Positions 62,095 through 64,000 of a stretch of 64,000 nt of DNA are shown piece by piece. The stretch spans positions 6,262,001 to 6,326,000 of the forward strand of contig NZ_CP150241.1 in assembly GCF_037975235.1 (NCBI RefSeq), written 5' to 3'. Position numbers and translations under genes: made by a program. The stretch is from Paenibacillus sp. FSL R5-0341 (GTDB taxonomy: Bacteria; Bacillota; Bacilli; Paenibacillales; Paenibacillaceae). How positions within the stretch are numbered: position 1 is the stretch's first letter; each line of letters begins with the position of its first letter. Below the pieces are notes generated by a model. That model was not told the DNA's origin. It worked only from the letters and a program-made list of their open reading frames with translations, and ran no database searches.

Positions 62095-62549
62095 GCCTGG
62101 ATGTGACGATTCGACATAGCTCCACTACCGATCTGCAAGATATGGTCATTCTGATGGATCAACTCGGTTACCCAACCACATTCGCGGAGATGGAGGAGCG
62201 CTATACCCATATTTCTGCGGACCCAAACTTCACTACACTGGTGGCTGAAGCACGCGGACGCGTCGTTGGACTGATTGGATTACAGACGTCTTATCTGTAT
62301 GAAAAGAACGGAAGACACTGCCGTATCATGGCATTGGTTGTGCATGACCAGTTCAGGGGCTCAGGCATCGGCCGTCAGCTCATTCTGGAAGCCGAACAAT
62401 GGGCCGCCACACATGACGTGGACTCCCTGTCTCTGAATAGTGGCAATCGCCCGGAACGCGAAGCCGCACATGAATTCTATCGCCAGATGGGCTTTACGGC
62501 CGGGAGTACCGGGTTTAGCAAAAAGCCGCAGATTCTACAGCACAGTTAA
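62091..62549 (+). CDS. GNAT-family N-acetyltransferase
   Basis: Acetyltransferase of 152 residues. Acetyl-CoA motif A is IMALVVHDQFRGSGIGRQLILEAEQWA (with RGSGIG), and motif B is NRPEREAAHEFYRQMGFTAG. The N terminus is of the aminoglycoside-6-like or RimI-like GNAT group. It is the third gene of the mocR-ddl operon (four-base overlap); the substrate may be a small amine or D-amino acid, but that is only inference from context. Confidence 0.9.
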   Translation: MSLDVTIRHSSTTDLQDMVILMDQLGYPTTFAEMEERYTHISADPNFTTLVAEARGRVVGLIGLQTSYLYEKNGRHCRIMALVVHDQFRGSGIGRQLILEAEQWAATHDVDSLSLNSGNRPEREAAHEFYRQMGFTAGSTGFSKKPQILQHS

Positions 62550-62588
62550 CCTGCGGATAAGTTACACTGAAGCCTGAATATCACACAA

Positions 62589-62632
62589 AAAGAACGCCCA
62601 CTCCGCACATTGGCCAGAACAGGGCGTTCTTT
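62589..62632. terminator. Bidirectional terminator
   Basis: AAAGAACGCCC (62589-62599) pairs with GGGCGTTCTTT (62622-62632). It lies between the GNAT gene and the convergent SDR gene. Confidence 0.87.
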
Positions 62633-62678
62633 AGTATATATCTATGCCGCATCGATATGCTGTTTGATGATTATGGGA

Positions 62679-63464
62679 TCAATATTTAGCTGACTGCGCA
62701 CCATCAATCGGAATAATGGCTCCATTGATAAAGGGTGCTTCGCCAGACAGCAAGAAGGCAACGAGGCGACCTACTTCCTTCGGTTCACCCAAGCGCTTCG
62801 CCGGGTTGTCCTTCACGAACTCTTTGGATGCTGACTCCCAATCATTCGGATTGATCTGTTTGAATGAACCGATAACCATATCTGTCAGAATGGCTCCGGG
62901 TGCAATTGCATTAACACTGATCCCGTGCTCGGCGTATTCAATCGCTGCATCTTTGGTCATGCCGGCTACGGCATGTTTGCTCGCTCCGTAGGCAACCAGG
63001 TTCGGCACGGCGCGAATCCCACCAACAGAGGACGCATTCACGATGTAGCCTTCGCCCTGTTTCTTCATCACAGGCAGAACGTGCTTCAACCCGAAAAATA
63101 CCCCCTTCAGGTTGATGTCGATGACTTTATTGAACATCTCCGTCTCGTAGTTCTCGATCAGGTCTTGCTTGCCTTCAATGCCTGCATTGTTGAAAAATGC
63201 ATCGATACGCCCAAATTCATTGACCGTATCACTAACATACTTCTTCACAGCTGCTTCATCTGATACGTCACCTTCGATTAACAGAAACTCGGCATGCTGT
63301 ACCTCTTCCGAGATCACACGCTTGGTCTCTTCCAACGCCTTCATGTTCACATCCACCAGGGCAAGCTTAGCCCCTTCACGTGCAACTTCCACAGCAGCTG
63401 ATCGTCCAAGACCGGAGCCACCGCCTGTAATCAGGACCACTTTACTTGCAAATCGTTCAGTCAT
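62679..63464 (-). CDS. Short-chain dehydrogenase/reductase
   Basis: Classical SDR oxidoreductase of 261 residues. Cofactor motif ITGGGSGLGRSAA (13-25); Asp in LALVDVN suggests NAD preference; NNAG motif; catalytic Ser in VNASSVGGI, Tyr and Lys in YGASKHAV. Terminal GEAPFINGAIIPIDGAQSAKY is typical of the glucose-1-dehydrogenase/3-oxoacyl reductase group. The substrate is unknown. It stands alone. The 224-bp upstream gap to 63689 contains only the terminator. Confidence 0.92.
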   Translation of the reverse strand: MTERFASKVVLITGGGSGLGRSAAVEVAREGAKLALVDVNMKALEETKRVISEEVQHAEFLLIEGDVSDEAAVKKYVSDTVNEFGRIDAFFNNAGIEGKQDLIENYETEMFNKVIDINLKGVFFGLKHVLPVMKKQGEGYIVNASSVGGIRAVPNLVAYGASKHAVAGMTKDAAIEYAEHGISVNAIAPGAILTDMVIGSFKQINPNDWESASKEFVKDNPAKRLGEPKEVGRLVAFLLSGEAPFINGAIIPIDGAQSAKY

Positions 63465-63628
63465 CTTTCATAGACCTCCCTATGCTTGTTTTTGATATCC
63501 TCATACATAAGTACCCGTTTCTTTATTTGCTCTAATCAAAAGCGAATCTGTTCCAACCAGCGTCTCAACCAGATTAGTATGCTTATATATTTATCCTGCC
63601 ATTCCTCTGACCTGAGACGACATGACAA

Positions 63629-63659
63629 AGAGGAGCACCTCCAATAGAGGCACTCCCCT
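63629..63659 (-). terminator. Terminator after the stalk-domain gene
   Basis: A 13-bp stem with G-T pairs (63629-63641 with 63647-63659), loop AATA, followed on the minus strand by TTTGTCATG. The T-run is short. Confidence 0.6.
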
Positions 63660-63688
63660 GCATTTTGTTATTTTTAAGTCATAGGAAG

Positions 63689-64000
63689 TTAAGGACGGTC
63701 AATGTAAATCCAGCCTGTTTCTTGTTCTTTATCTACAGTAGCTCCAAGGGATTCAGCCACAAAGCGCAGCGGCACATACGTCTTGCCGTCCTTGCCTACA
63801 TAAGCGGATTCCACCATGGTTACTTCTTTACCAGCAACCGTTGCTTTCTTTGATCCTACAGTCAGCACAATCTCATCACCAGTAATGTCATCAATAACAA
63901 CGATTCGGTTCGAGCCTTTGGTCCATTTCACTTCAGCATCCAATTCTTCGGACACGTAGCGAAGCGGAACAAATGTTGTATTCTTAACGGTGATCGCTCC
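63689..64000 (-). CDS. Copper amine oxidase N-terminal-type stalk-domain protein (3' part)
   Basis: C-terminal fragment of at least 103 residues; the gene continues past the window edge. The frame reads without break from 64000 to the stop at 63689. It has two copies of the stalk motif, TTFVPLRYVSEELDAEVKW and TYVPLRFVAESLGATV, each followed by a beta hairpin. These are the Cu_amine_oxidN1 (PF07833) repeats common on secreted Paenibacillus proteins. A GTG at 63955 lies inside the first motif and is not the true start. The upstream part, signal peptide and any catalytic domain are not in view. Confidence 0.85.
   Translation of the reverse strand, partial: GAITVKNTTFVPLRYVSEELDAEVKWTKGSNRIVVIDDITGDEIVLTVGSKKATVAGKEVTMVESAYVGKDGKTYVPLRFVAESLGATVDKEQETGWIYIDRP

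Noticed and set aside
63689..63955. Stand-alone 88-residue gene starting at GTG 63955
   Set aside because: The GTG is the Val of an FVPLRYV stalk motif; the frame runs on to the window edge, so it is the end of a longer gene.
1..64000. CRISPR array, prophage, tRNA or rRNA genes
   Set aside because: I looked for regularly spaced repeats, phage structural genes, integrases and conserved RNA motifs and saw none.

Overview
The window reads as chromosomal DNA of a Gram-positive, endospore-former-type Bacillota, most likely Paenibacillus. The reasons are a complete bacillibactin-type (dhb) siderophore operon with a Btr-like AraC regulator, lipoboxes and Gram-positive ribosome binding sites (AGGAGG/GGAGG), frequent GTG and TTG starts, a pectin/rhamnogalacturonan operon with an LplB/LplC-type ABC importer, LytR-CpsA-Psr and DUF2339 envelope proteins, and two families of short interspersed repeats that look like those I recall from Paenibacillus genomes (memory, not a search). 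I see no rRNA, tRNA, CRISPR array, phage or transposase gene.

Layout. 1-6.2 kb: a two-component system (minus) divergent from an operon (plus) for a VTC-type polyphosphate polymerase, a DUF4956 membrane protein and a large Cthe_2159-type carbohydrate-binding lipoprotein; two near-identical 19-bp boxes in opposite orientation sit upstream of the two promoters. 6.2-9.7 kb: MFS exporter, MarR regulator, membrane-anchored methyltransferase and an FHA/winged-helix protein. 9.9-14.3 kb: two small membrane-protein genes, a DUF2339 giant and an LCP protein. 14.4-19.9 kb: aldo/keto reductases, MarR, AIM24, HxlR and an MFS pump. 19.96-26.7 kb: a minus-strand operon (two permeases, solute-binding lipoprotein, LacI regulator, GH88/105 hydrolase, pectinesterase) preceded by palindromic operators and a cre site. 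27-33.8 kb: a lone ABC ATPase, a methyltransferase, an exopolysaccharide locus (MarR, GH8-like protein, GGDEF-like c-di-GMP receptor, small membrane protein, GT2 synthase) and a GNAT protein. 33.9-38.5 kb: RlmN, an NSS transporter, GreA and arylamine N-acetyltransferase.

38.6-57.5 kb is the siderophore region: an Sfp-type PPTase (plus) converges on a minus-strand operon besA-dhbA-dhbC-dhbE-dhbB-dhbF-mbtH-MFS exporter. DhbF is C-A-T-C-A-T-TE; the second A domain has the canonical Thr code, while the first is Gly-like with deviations. Upstream lie a ferric-siderophore-binding lipoprotein and a Btr-like regulator. Fur boxes precede the operon, the lipoprotein gene and the regulator gene. Two roughly 225-bp terminal-inverted-repeat elements lie inside this operon's predicted transcript, one in the leader and one between dhbE and dhbB.

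57.6-64 kb: a Bax-inhibitor-1-like membrane protein, a small GIY-YIG protein, a 0.6-kb intergenic stretch with an orphan terminator, a MocR regulator-Ddl-GNAT operon, an SDR, and the end of a copper-amine-oxidase-type stalk-domain protein cut by the window edge.

The clearest leads are the symmetric response-regulator boxes, the c-di-GMP receptor with an intact I-site and lost A-site beside an EPS synthase, the paired MITE-like elements in the siderophore transcript, the AT-rich insertion in DhbC, and the orphan terminator with repeated TAGAAAG-like motifs near 59.3-59.6 kb.
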